21,602 nt of DNA from REEB506 sp049317545. GTDB taxonomy: Bacteria; Pseudomonadota; Alphaproteobacteria; Caulobacterales; Aquidulcibacteraceae. This document shows, piece after piece, positions 6,492-15,828 of this stretch. The notes below the pieces were generated by a model, which searched no databases, had not been told where the DNA came from, and was given only the letters and a program-made list of their open reading frames with translations. The position numbers were made by a program, and so were the translations under genes. The stretch's first letter is position 1; every line of letters begins with the position of its first letter. Where the stretch lies: the NCBI GenBank assembly GCA_049317545.1, contig JBMOIB010000042.1:1-21602 (forward strand), written 5' to 3'.

Positions 6492-7114
6492 CCGCGGAAG
6501 GCGCCAGCTTCGAGCGCGGCCGAAATGGCCGTGCGCGTCGGCATGAAACGATCCAGCGCCGCGGCCGGCGTCAACCCATCGATCAGCGCGGAACGAAGGG
6601 TTTCTCTGTAAGCGATGTCGGTCAGGGCGGCGGCGGCCTCGATCTCGACGGACTTCGCCTTGGGCGCAGCGGCGGCCAACAATCTGCGCAAGATGACGTA
6701 ACGCGGCTCAAGGACTGCGCGCCAGCGCGCTTCATTCTGGGGCCGCCAGCGCCACGCCATCTCGAAGATAGAGACCGTCCGGTAGGGGCTCTCAAGATCG
6801 AGCGAGAAGATGAACTTCGTGAAATCATCTAGCGTCTTGAAGCCGCCCTTGGCGTCTTTGGCGGTGATCTGGGCGTTGGTGACCTCTTCGATCCGCGTGG
6901 TCAGCGCCGCGAATACAAGCTCCGTCTTGGAGCCGAAATATCGAATGATGAGGGCCGCCGAGACGCCCGCCTCGCGCGCCACGTCACGCAGTTGGATGTC
7001 TTCGCCGACGCCGCGGTCGATCATATCGATCATGCATCGCAGGATGCGCTCGCGCGTTTCGGCGCCGCCGCGCTGCCGCGCGGCCATGAGCGGTGTGTCG
7101 CCATCTGGTTCCAT
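6488..7114 (-). CDS. TetR/AcrR-family transcriptional regulator
   Basis: This gene encodes 208 residues, the usual TetR length. The N-terminal helix-turn-helix is clear: RERILRCMIDMIDRGVGEDIQLRDVAREAGVSAALIIRYFGSKTELV, with the recognition helix near residues 51-61 and the YFGSKTEL hallmark at 59-66. The C-terminal ligand domain (about 75-200) is not diagnostic for a ligand. The ATG at 7114 is used. GAGG lies very close to it, so a later start at Met10 is possible. It is 41 bases downstream of mutM and overlaps the small exported-protein gene at its 3' end. Its target is unknown; autoregulation together with the exported protein is an inference. In the rhizobial version of this locus, as I recall it, an enoyl-CoA hydratase gene sits here instead. 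Confidence 0.88.
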   Translation of the reverse strand: MEPDGDTPLMAARQRGGAETRERILRCMIDMIDRGVGEDIQLRDVAREAGVSAALIIRYFGSKTELVFAALTTRIEEVTNAQITAKDAKGGFKTLDDFTKFIFSLDLESPYRTVSIFEMAWRWRPQNEARWRAVLEPRYVILRRLLAAAAPKAKSVEIEAAAALTDIAYRETLRSALIDGLTPAAALDRFMPTRTAISAALEAGAFRG

Positions 7115-7155
7115 AACCTCGTTTAACCCCGATTTGGGCGCGGACGCTAGTCAAC

Positions 7156-8019
7156 TCACGTCTGACAAATTGGACAGTAAAAGGTCGACCGGCCTGCCTG
7201 GACGCGCCGGGCGACCACCCCGCCGCAGCCCTCGCGCTGGCAGGGAGCGCCTTCGCGGTCGTAAACCCGGAACCGATGCTGGAAGTAGCCCAGCGCGCCC
7301 TGAGCGTCGGCGAAGTCTTTCAGGCTCGACCCGCCCGCGGCGATCGCCGCCTCGAGGACCGCTCTGATCTTCTCTACGAGAACGCCCAGCCGGCGGGCCG
7401 AGACCCGCCCCGCCCGCCGCATGGGGGATATCCCGGCAAGGTGGAGCGCTTCGCAGACGTAGATGTTGCCGAGGCCGGCGACCACTGATTGGTCGAGGAG
7501 CGCCGCCTTTACCGGCTGGCGTGAGCCGGAGACGGCCGCAGCCAGCGCTGCGGCGTCGAATTCCGGCCCCAACGGCTCGGGTCCAAGCGTTCTGAAGGAC
7601 TTGTGCCCGGCAAGATCAGCCGTTGCGGCTATGTCCATGAACCCGAAACGGCGCGGATCATTGTATTCGATGCGGTCGCCAGCGTCGGTTGTGAAGACGA
7701 CATGCGTGTGCGTCGGGTCGGGGTCGTCAGCGTAGTAAAATGCCCCTGGCGCCGTGTTCTGCATAGGCGTGCGAATGGTGAACCTCCCCGACATGCCGAG
7801 ATGGGCGATCAGGGTCTCACCGGTGTCCAGGTTCGCGACCAGATACTTCGCCCGCCGAAGCAGCGCCTCGACGCGCGCGCCTTCGAGGCGCTCGGCGAAA
7901 CGGTCCGGCAAAGGAAAGCGCAAATCGGGTCGCCGCGCTTCGACCCGCATCAATCGGCGGCCCACCAGGACGGGCTCAAGCCCACGCCTTACGGTTTCGA
8001 CCTCGGGCAGCTCAGGCAC
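7156..8019 (-). CDS. mutM: Formamidopyrimidine-DNA glycosylase (Fpg)
   Basis: MutM removes 8-oxoguanine and other oxidised purines and cuts the DNA backbone by beta/delta elimination. The start is set by the family: mature MutM must begin with Pro, and the frame reads GTG-PELPEVETV, so the GTG at 8019-8017 is the start, giving 287 residues. The longer open frame upstream is not MutM. Pro2 (Schiff-base nucleophile) and Glu3 are present, with Lys58 in RRAKYL, the GLGNIYVCEAL helix-two-turn-helix, and the C-terminal zinc finger cysteines C260, C265, C282 and C285. It is divergent from ubiE with an 87-base gap. Confidence 0.96.
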   Translation of the reverse strand: MPELPEVETVRRGLEPVLVGRRLMRVEARRPDLRFPLPDRFAERLEGARVEALLRRAKYLVANLDTGETLIAHLGMSGRFTIRTPMQNTAPGAFYYADDPDPTHTHVVFTTDAGDRIEYNDPRRFGFMDIAATADLAGHKSFRTLGPEPLGPEFDAAALAAAVSGSRQPVKAALLDQSVVAGLGNIYVCEALHLAGISPMRRAGRVSARRLGVLVEKIRAVLEAAIAAGGSSLKDFADAQGALGYFQHRFRVYDREGAPCQREGCGGVVARRVQAGRSTFYCPICQT

Positions 8020-8059
8020 GCCGCCCCGCCAATGGATTGGAAACAAAGGATGAATGCAT

Positions 8060-8075
8060 GGCGCTCTATAGCGCC
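8060..8075. promoter_or_regulatory. Palindrome between mutM and ubiE
   Basis: GGCGCT (8060-8065) and AGCGCC (8070-8075) flank CTAT, and the centre contains the palindrome CTATAG, which resembles a -10 box in both directions. It lies in the 87-base divergent gap between mutM (minus) and ubiE (plus). It may be an operator or part of two overlapping promoters. No convincing -35 partner was seen for either gene. Confidence 0.35.
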
Positions 8076-8106
8076 TTAACCACCCCCCCGCTATTGTCCG
8101 CCCGCC

Positions 8107-8886
8107 ATGGCCGAACAGAGCCCCCCTCCCCACGACGAAGAGACCGTTTCCTTCGGTTTCGACGCCGTCCCGCGCGCTAAGAAGGCGAAGCTCGTCAAGG
8201 GCGTATTCGATCGCGTCGCCCGCAATTACGACCTGATGAACGACCTCATGTCGGCCGGACTGCACCGCGTGTGGAAGGATGCGTTCGCCGATTACGTCAA
8301 TCCGCAGCCGGGCGAGACGATCTACGACCTCGCCGGCGGCACCGGCGACATCGCCCGCCGCCTCGCCAAACGCGCCGAAAAGGCCAGACTGCGCCGCGGC
8401 GGCCGCCCAGCCCGGATCGTCGTTTCCGACATCAATGAGGATATGCTCGCAGCGGGGCGCGCGCGCGGCGAGGACACTCTGGAATGGACCGTCGCTGACG
8501 CCGAAGCGCTGCCTTTCCCGGACGCCTCAGCGGACGCCGTCACGATCGCCTTCGGCATTCGCAACGTCACCGACATTCCCAAAGTGCTCGGCGAAGCGCG
8601 GCGGGTGCTGAAACCGGGCGGCCGTTTCGCGTGCCTCGAGTTCTCGCGCCTTGCCGTCGGCGCGCTCGAGCCGGCCTATGATCTTTTTTCCTTCCAGGTC
8701 ATTCCCAGGATCGGACGGCTCGTCGCCGATGACGAGGCCGCCTATCGCTATCTCGTCGAAAGCATCCGCAAGTTCCCCGATCAGGAAGCCTTTCTCGCCC
8801 TGATCCGCGAGGCCGGCTTCGGCCGGGCGGGCTTCCGGAACTTCACGGCCGGCGTTGCGGCGCTGCACTATGGCTGGGCGGTCTGA
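8107..8886 (+). CDS. ubiE: Ubiquinone/menaquinone C-methyltransferase UbiE
   Basis: UbiE is the SAM-dependent C-methyltransferase of ubiquinone synthesis (and of menaquinone where that is made). It has 259 residues, near the E. coli length. Family hallmarks are VFDRVARNYDLMNDLMSAG (33-51), SAM motif I DLAGGTGD (74-81), AFGIRNVTD, PGGRFACLEFS, the YLVESIRKFPDQE segment and a C-terminal FTAGVAALHYGW. The stop TGA shares its last base with the ATG of ubiB (TGATG), so the two are translationally coupled. Confidence 0.96.
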   Translation: MAEQSPPPHDEETVSFGFDAVPRAKKAKLVKGVFDRVARNYDLMNDLMSAGLHRVWKDAFADYVNPQPGETIYDLAGGTGDIARRLAKRAEKARLRRGGRPARIVVSDINEDMLAAGRARGEDTLEWTVADAEALPFPDASADAVTIAFGIRNVTDIPKVLGEARRVLKPGGRFACLEFSRLAVGALEPAYDLFSFQVIPRIGRLVADDEAAYRYLVESIRKFPDQEAFLALIREAGFGRAGFRNFTAGVAALHYGWAV

Positions 8887-10412
8887 TGCTCGGCCTCGAT
8901 CATACTGTACGGCTCTTTCGTGTGGCGATCGTCCTGATCCGCTACGACGCGCTCTTCCCGAAGGAATATCAGGATCGACTTCCGATCCCGATCCGCGCGA
9001 TCGCGCAGGCGTTGCGCCTCTTCGCACGGCGTCGGCGGCCAAAGACGCCTGGCGCGCGCCTCGCCACCGCGCTGGAGAAGCTCGGGCCGGCCTATGTGAA
9101 GTTCGGACAATTCCTGGCGACGCGACCGGACATCATAGGCGTCACGGCGGCGCAGGATCTTGGGCGCCTCAAGGACAGGCTCCCGCCCTTCCCGCGCGAA
9201 CGGGCGCTCGACACGATCAATTCCGAACTCGGTGCGACGGAATCTCTGTTCGGCGCAATCTCCGAGGCGCTCGCCGCCGCTTCGATCGCGCAAGTTCACA
9301 TGTCGATCAACGGCCACAACGCGCGGATGGCGATCAAGGTCCTGCGCCCGCGGATCGAGCGGAAACTGCAGCGGGAAATGGCGGCGCTGCATTTCGGCGC
9401 GCGCCTGATCGAATTCTTTTCCAAGCGCTCAAGGCGCCTGGAGCCCGTGCAATTCGTCGAAACCGTGGCGACCGCGCTCGAGCGCGAACTTGACCTGCGC
9501 CTCGAAGCCGGCGCCGCCGCCGAATTCCGCGAAGTCGCGGCCAAGGACGGCTTCCTTGCTGTGCCCGAGATCGACTGGACCCGTTCGTCCAAGCGCGTGC
9601 TGACGCAAACCTGGATCGAGGGGGTCTCGCTCACCGATTCCGCGGGCCTCGATCGCGTAGGCGCCGACCGCGCCGCGCTGGCGATCAAGGTGACGCGCGG
9701 CTTCCTCGCTGCTGCGCTTGATCACGGCTTTTTCCATGCCGACATGCACGAGGGCAACCTGATCTTCGGCAAGGACGGCCAGCTCTGGATCGTCGATTTC
9801 GGCATCATGGGCCGGATCGGCAAGAAGGAGCGTCGCTATCTCGCCGAGATCCTCTACGGGTTCCTGCGCCGGGACTATCGCCGCGTGGCTGAAGTGCACG
9901 GCGAGGCTGGCTACGTGCCGGAGAAGTACACTGTCGATGAATTCGCGCAGGCGCTGCGCGCCATCGGCGAGCCTATTTTCGGCAAGACCGCCGATCAGGT
10001 GTCGATGAGCCGCCTCCTGCTTCAATTGTTCGACGTCACGCATCTGTTCGGCATGCATCTGCGCCCCGAGTTGGTGCTTCTGCAAAAGACGATGGTTCAG
10101 GTCGAGGGCGTCGCGCGTGGCCTTGATCCCAAGCACGACATGTGGGGCGCCGCGCGCCCGATCGTCGAACGCTGGGTGAAGCGTGAGCTCGGCGCTGAAG
10201 CGATGGGTCGTCGCGTCATGGATGAGGCCGCCGGCGGGATTGCCGCGTTGCGCCGGCTTCCCCAGACGCTGGCTGCGCTTGAAGGCGCGGCCGACGAAAT
10301 CCGCCGCGGCCCGCCGCCCGCCGAGCGCGCGAACTTCCAATGGATGAGCTTTTTCGTCGGCTTCGCCGTCGGGGGCCTGCTCGTCTTCATCGCCTATTAC
10401 GCGGGGCTCTGA
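8886..10412 (+). CDS. ubiB: UbiB, atypical kinase/ATPase for ubiquinone biosynthesis
   Basis: UbiB is an ADCK/ABC1-type protein-kinase-like ATPase needed for ubiquinone synthesis at the inner membrane. It was formerly annotated as 2-octaprenylphenol hydroxylase. It has 508 residues. The UbiB-specific KxGQ motif KFGQ is at 72-75, the Ala-rich loop AAASIAQVH at 130-138, the conserved lysine at K151 in AIKVLRP, ELDLRLEAGAAAEF at 201-214, the catalytic-loop counterpart HADMHEGN at 284-291 and DFG at 304-306. A C-terminal hydrophobic segment (about 485-508) fits membrane anchoring. It overlaps ubiE by 1 bp and ends one base before coaBC. Confidence 0.95.
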   Translation: MLGLDHTVRLFRVAIVLIRYDALFPKEYQDRLPIPIRAIAQALRLFARRRRPKTPGARLATALEKLGPAYVKFGQFLATRPDIIGVTAAQDLGRLKDRLPPFPRERALDTINSELGATESLFGAISEALAAASIAQVHMSINGHNARMAIKVLRPRIERKLQREMAALHFGARLIEFFSKRSRRLEPVQFVETVATALERELDLRLEAGAAAEFREVAAKDGFLAVPEIDWTRSSKRVLTQTWIEGVSLTDSAGLDRVGADRAALAIKVTRGFLAAALDHGFFHADMHEGNLIFGKDGQLWIVDFGIMGRIGKKERRYLAEILYGFLRRDYRRVAEVHGEAGYVPEKYTVDEFAQALRAIGEPIFGKTADQVSMSRLLLQLFDVTHLFGMHLRPELVLLQKTMVQVEGVARGLDPKHDMWGAARPIVERWVKRELGAEAMGRRVMDEAAGGIAALRRLPQTLAALEGAADEIRRGPPPAERANFQWMSFFVGFAVGGLLVFIAYYAGL

Positions 10413-10413
10413 G

Positions 10414-11610
10414 ATGACCGAGCGGCGCGTGCTTTTAATCGTCGGCGGCGGCATCGCCGCGTACAAGAGCCTCGAACTGGTGCGCCTCCTCGCCAAAGAC
10501 GGAATGCGCGTGCGCGCAATCCTGACGGCGGCCGGCGCGCGCTTCGTCACGCCGCTGTCGCTTAGCGCGCTGACCGAAGACAAAGTCTACCAGGACCTCT
10601 TCGATCTGACTGACGAAGCCGAGATGGGCCACATTCAATTGTCGCGGCAAGCCGACCTGATCGTCGTTGCGCCCGCGACCGCCGATCTCATCGCCCGCGC
10701 TGCGCATGGCCACGCCAATGATCTCGCAGCGACCGTCCTCCTCGCCACCGACAAGCCGGTCCTGATGGCGCCGGCGATGAACGTGCGGATGTGGCTCCAC
10801 CCGGCCACGCAGCGCAACATCGCCCAGCTGCGCGCGGACGGCGTGCGCTTCGTGGGGCCCGACGACGGCGCCATGGCTTGCGGTGAGTTTGGCCCCGGGC
10901 GAATGGCCGAACCGACCGCGATCCGCGACGCGATCCAAGCATTTTATACCGAGGGCGCAGCCGGGCGCCCGCTCAGCGGCAAACGCGTGCTCGTCACCGC
11001 CGGACCGACGATCGAGCCGATCGACCCCGTCCGCTTCTTGTCGAACCGATCCTCCGGCAAACAGGGCTTTGCGCTCGCTGATGCGCTCGCGCGGCTCGGC
11101 GCCGATGTGCGCCTTATTTCCGGCCCGGTCGGCCTTGGCGACCCGCCTGGCGCCAAGGTGACGCGCGTTGAAACGGCGGCCGAGATGCTCGCCGCCTGTA
11201 AGGCCAATCTGCCGGCTGACGCTGCGATCTGCGTCGCAGCCGTCGCGGATTGGCGCCCAGCCGCCGCGGCGTCGACGAAAATCAAGAAGGGCAAATCGGG
11301 ACCGCCGACGATCGCGCTTGAGGAAAACCCCGACATTCTCGCAACTCTGGCCGCGCCTGGCCCGACGCGGCCGCGGCTCGTGGTCGGCTTCGCCGCAGAA
11401 ACCAATGACGTCGATGCGCATGCTCAGGCGAAGCTCGCCAGAAAGGGCTGTGATTGGATCGTCGCCAACGACGTTTCAGGCGACGTTATGGGCGGCGACG
11501 CCAACGAGATCGCCATCATCCGGGCGACCGGCGTGGAACGTCTGTCTCGCGCGCCAAAGAGTGAAATCGCGCGGCGCCTAGCCTGGGCGATCGCCACGGC
11601 GCTTGGCTAG
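10414..11610 (+). CDS. coaBC: Bifunctional phosphopantothenoylcysteine decarboxylase / synthetase
   Basis: CoaBC (Dfp) makes 4'-phosphopantetheine for coenzyme A: the C-terminal CoaB domain joins phosphopantothenate and cysteine, and the N-terminal CoaC flavoprotein decarboxylates the product. It has 398 residues. CoaC features are the catalytic His73 in GHIQLSRQAD, PAMN (120-123) and ACGEFGPGRM (155-164) with the active Cys156. CoaB begins near residue 187 with KRVLVTAGPTIEPIDPVR, then NRSSGKQGFALA, AAVADWRP and NPDILATL. The start ATG is one base after the ubiB stop, so ubiE-ubiB-coaBC form an operon. Confidence 0.97.
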   Translation: MTERRVLLIVGGGIAAYKSLELVRLLAKDGMRVRAILTAAGARFVTPLSLSALTEDKVYQDLFDLTDEAEMGHIQLSRQADLIVVAPATADLIARAAHGHANDLAATVLLATDKPVLMAPAMNVRMWLHPATQRNIAQLRADGVRFVGPDDGAMACGEFGPGRMAEPTAIRDAIQAFYTEGAAGRPLSGKRVLVTAGPTIEPIDPVRFLSNRSSGKQGFALADALARLGADVRLISGPVGLGDPPGAKVTRVETAAEMLAACKANLPADAAICVAAVADWRPAAAASTKIKKGKSGPPTIALEENPDILATLAAPGPTRPRLVVGFAAETNDVDAHAQAKLARKGCDWIVANDVSGDVMGGDANEIAIIRATGVERLSRAPKSEIARRLAWAIATALG

Positions 11611-11665
11611 CCGGCGTTCGATTTCATTAAGCCCATAGGTCTAGTATGGTCGCAGGAGAGCGACC

Positions 11666-13009
<1,344 letters not shown>

Positions 13010-13073
13010 CGGCTGACGCACGCTTTCTTGGTTAGGCGCAATCGCTTGCAGGCGAATCCGGTATGGTGTCGCC

Positions 13074-13532
13074 ATGACCTCTCCACCCGAAATCGCCGTG
13101 CGCCGCCTTGCGCACAATCTTGACCTGCCGCTCCCGGCCTACGAAAGCGCATCTGCGGCCGGCATGGACCTTCGCGCCGCCGTTCCGGAAGACGAGCCCA
13201 TGACGCTCGCGCCGGGCGCGCGCGCGCTCGTCCCGACCGGCCTTGCGATCGCGCTGCCGCCAGGATTTGAGGCGCAGGTGCGACCGCGCTCGGGGTTGGC
13301 GCTGAAACATGGCATATCCTGCCTCAACAGCCCCGGCACGATCGACGCGGATTATCGCGGCGAAGTCAAAGTTCTGCTGATCAATCATGGCGCTGAGCCC
13401 TTCACGATCGCGCGCGGGGAGCGCATCGCCCAAATGGTGATCGCGCCTGTCGTTCAGGCCGTTTGGCGCGAATCCGAGACATTGGACGACACCACGCGCG
13501 GCGCGGGCGGGTTCGGCTCGACGGGGCGCTAG
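13074..13532 (+). CDS. dut: Deoxyuridine 5'-triphosphate nucleotidohydrolase (dUTPase)
   Basis: Dut hydrolyses dUTP to dUMP and pyrophosphate, keeping uracil out of DNA and supplying thymidylate synthesis. It has 152 residues, the normal trimeric dUTPase length. All five motifs are present: AGMDLRA (29-35), RPRSGLALKHG (70-80), NSPGTIDADYRGE (85-97, with catalytic Asp91), RIAQM (117-121) and the flexible C-terminal RGAGGFGSTG (142-151). The ATG at 13074 has no strong Shine-Dalgarno. It lies 64 bases after the histidine kinase gene, on the same strand as coaBC, as in other alphaproteobacteria where coaBC and dut are neighbours. Confidence 0.97.
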   Translation: MTSPPEIAVRRLAHNLDLPLPAYESASAAGMDLRAAVPEDEPMTLAPGARALVPTGLAIALPPGFEAQVRPRSGLALKHGISCLNSPGTIDADYRGEVKVLLINHGAEPFTIARGERIAQMVIAPVVQAVWRESETLDDTTRGAGGFGSTGR

Positions 13533-13588
13533 GTTTAGCCGCGCTAAACGCATCGCGCGAAAAGTCCTCGCTTCGCTCTTCTCGCGCG
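13533..13588. repeat. Two adjacent hairpins between dut and cysK
   Basis: The first hairpin pairs GTTTAGC (13533-13539) with GCTAAAC (13543-13549), starting at the base after the dut stop. The second pairs CGCGCGAAAAG (13554-13564) with CTTCTCGCGCG (13578-13588), 10 of 11 matched, across a 13-base loop containing CTCGCTTCGCT. No T-run follows, so they are not classical terminators. The second has the look of a dispersed intergenic palindrome. Either could act as a 3' stabiliser for dut mRNA or as an inefficient terminator ahead of cysK. Confidence 0.5.
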
Positions 13589-13619
13589 CGGGAGTAGCTT
13601 CCAGGCAACGGAGGCTCTC

Positions 13620-14591
<972 letters not shown>

Positions 14592-14614
14592 TAGTTCCGC
14601 CGCTTCGAATCCAG

Positions 14615-14656
14615 TTGACCCCAGTCTATGTGAACATGTACACACGAAATGTTCAC
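14615..14656 (+). promoter_or_regulatory. Promoter and inverted-repeat operator of the winged-helix regulator
   Basis: TTGACC (14615-14620) is a 5/6 match to a -35 box. A weak -10 (TACACA, 14639-14644) follows after 18 bases. The -10 region is flanked by a perfect 8-bp inverted repeat, GTGAACAT (14630-14637) and ATGTTCAC (14649-14656), with 11 bases between. Its right arm covers the upstream ATG at 14649, which is one reason to prefer the later start at 14670. Its position suggests a repressor site, probably for the gene product itself (inference). Confidence 0.5.
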
Positions 14657-14669
14657 GAAGGGGTGCGCC

Positions 14670-15128
14670 TTGGACAAGATCGGTTCGCGTTTCGGCGTCG
14701 TCTTTCCGCTGATCAACACGCATTCCCTCAGAATGCTGGTGATGTGGCGCGCAGCCTTTGACGGCGATCTGGAAAAGTTAATGATCGTCGCCGCCGTGGT
14801 TGATCAGGGCATGAAGGCGTCTGGCTTTTCCGAGCAGACGTACGATTCCTATATCGGCGCCTTCATGTTCGAGAATGTCGCGCCGCCGACGAACGTTCAA
14901 TCTGTCGCGGATTTCACGGGAATTCCGCGCGAAACCGTCCGGCGCAAAGTGAATGACCTTTGCGCAAAAGGCTGGCTCGAACGCGACAAAGACGGCGCCG
15001 TCCGATTGACTATTCAAGGCGCCCTGGATTTGTCACCACAATTGCGGGAATTTTCCCGCCAATTGGAAAAGCTTGTCGCATCCATTTCGGAAATTATGCG
15101 CGCGCAGGATTTGCGTCAGGCTGTTTGA
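14670..15128 (+). CDS. Winged helix-turn-helix transcriptional regulator
   Basis: This gene encodes 152 residues from the preferred TTG start at 14670, which has AAGGGG (14658-14663) 6 bases upstream. An in-frame ATG at 14649 would add seven residues but lacks a ribosome site and lies inside the inverted repeat. The N-terminal two thirds is helical. The winged helix is at about 74-115: NVQSVADFTGIPRETVRRK (75-93), then a wing in LERDKDGAVRLT. The C-terminal helix (about 120-148) could be a dimer arm. The overall shape is MarR-like, but I cannot assign a subfamily or ligand. It lies 78 bases downstream of cysK with its own promoter and runs toward the small zinc-ribbon gene. Confidence 0.8.
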   Translation: MDKIGSRFGVVFPLINTHSLRMLVMWRAAFDGDLEKLMIVAAVVDQGMKASGFSEQTYDSYIGAFMFENVAPPTNVQSVADFTGIPRETVRRKVNDLCAKGWLERDKDGAVRLTIQGALDLSPQLREFSRQLEKLVASISEIMRAQDLRQAV

Positions 15129-15171
15129 ACGGGCGCCACGCGCGATCAAAGGTTTTACGCGCTTTGCACGC

Positions 15172-15414
15172 TCAGCCGTGACCGCGCGGGAATGCATAAT
15201 GCGGCCTCACATCGACATCGACGCCGCCGCAGCGCGCGCATCGCACGTCGCGCGCAATGGCGCTTAACCGCGTGCGCGCGCCCCACAGAAACCGCGCGTG
15301 CGCCATTGGCATCGTCGCTGAGCGTTGACAGGCATCGCATGAGAACCAAAGCCCGCGCGCCTGCGAGAGCGCGCCGAGCCTGGGTCCGGATACGCGATGA
15401 GCAGCCTTAATCAT
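15172..15414 (-). CDS. Small zinc-ribbon protein of unknown function
   Basis: This gene encodes 80 residues. Two CxxC pairs, C26/C29 in FSCDACQ and C59/C62 in VRCARCGG, are 29 residues apart and look like a two-knuckle zinc ribbon. The segment between reads MAHARFLWGARTRLSAIARD. I recall small alphaproteobacterial proteins with the same plan (CxxC, about 30 residues, RCxxCG) but know no function for them. The ATG at 15414 has only a weak ribosome site. The gene is convergent with the winged-helix gene, 43 bases between stops with nothing notable. Other frames over this stretch are Arg-rich and look like shadows. Metal binding is an inference from the cysteines. Confidence 0.6.
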   Translation of the reverse strand: MIKAAHRVSGPRLGALSQARGLWFSCDACQRSATMPMAHARFLWGARTRLSAIARDVRCARCGGVDVDVRPHYAFPRGHG

Positions 15415-15500
15415 GTTCTTGTTTTGTTCTTATTGGTGGTAGTCCATCCGGGCTCGCCCCGCAATGGGCAATCGTCGCGCCCGCTGAGCGCACTCTGCTC

Positions 15501-15553
15501 TAGCGCTTAAGATTCCCAGTTTAGCGCTTAAGATTTCTCGAACTTAAGATATT
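15501..15553. repeat. Phased direct repeats with CTTAAG core
   Basis: TAGCGCTTAAGATT occurs perfectly at 15501-15514 and 15522-15535, 21 bases apart start to start (two helical turns). A shorter copy, CTTAAGATATT, lies at 15543-15553. Each contains the palindrome CTTAAG. They lie in the 150-base gap between the zinc-ribbon gene (minus) and the small ORF at 15565 (plus). The rest of the gap (15415-15500) shows nothing clear. A 14-base perfect repeat this close is unlikely by chance. It looks like a binding array for a regulator. Confidence 0.7.
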
Positions 15554-15564
15554 CTTGAAGGACG

Positions 15565-15828
15565 ATGCCCAACGTCAATCGGGATTTTTTGGGTTCGCTG
15601 AGATCCGCCAGCGCGCCCGGAGATGCGCATGCACCTGCCGAGCCCCTCCTCCGATCGCATGGCGTCGATCGCGGTCGATGGGACGCGCGTTCCAGGGCCG
15701 CGCCGGCTCCCGCCGCTCTTTGGCTTGGCGTTGGCGTTGGCGTTTTCGGCGGCCTGCTGGTGGGGAGCGACGCTCGCTATCCGCGCGCTCCTGAGATGAT
15801 CCGCCAAGGGCCGCGCGCGGCGCCTTAA
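15565..15828 (+). CDS. Doubtful small ORF with one hydrophobic segment
   Basis: This ORF encodes 87 residues. The ATG at 15565 follows AAGGA (15558-15562), but the spacing is only 2 bases. The N-terminal half is polar and Arg/Ala-rich. Residues around ALWLGVGVGVFGGLLVG could be one membrane helix, partly encoded by the GGCGTT triplication. Third-codon GC is lower than in the neighbouring genes, which argues against coding. Its TAA overlaps the TAA of the opposite response-regulator gene in TTAA (15825-15828). A frame on the minus strand over the same DNA is equally open and no more protein-like. Treat it as possible only. Confidence 0.3.
   Translation: MPNVNRDFLGSLRSASAPGDAHAPAEPLLRSHGVDRGRWDARSRAAPAPAALWLGVGVGVFGGLLVGSDARYPRAPEMIRQGPRAAP
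15727..15744 (+). repeat. GGCGTT tandem repeat, three copies
   Basis: Three perfect copies of the hexamer GGCGTT lie at 15727-15732, 15733-15738 and 15739-15744, preceded by an imperfect TGGCTT. In the small plus-strand ORF they code for repeated Gly-Val. A short simple repeat that may vary in copy number between strains. Confidence 0.8.

Noticed and set aside
7123..7128. TTAACC half-site upstream of tetR as a CtrA site
   Set aside because: No second TTAA at the required seven-base spacing; similar half-sites at 8076 and 15264 also lack a partner.
8020..8265. Upstream extension of mutM
   Set aside because: MutM must start with Pro after the initiator; the GTG at 8019 fits, and the extension overlaps ubiE.
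9429..10583. Long minus-strand open frame opposite ubiB
   Set aside because: Shadow of ubiB/coaBC; His/Arg-rich with no recognisable motif.
14649..14669. ATG start for the winged-helix regulator
   Set aside because: No ribosome site, and it lies inside the inverted repeat; the TTG at 14670 has a good site.
15544..15807. Minus-strand 87-residue frame over the repeat and small-ORF region
   Set aside because: Low-complexity composition, no ribosome site, starts at the edge of the response-regulator 3' end; no better than chance.
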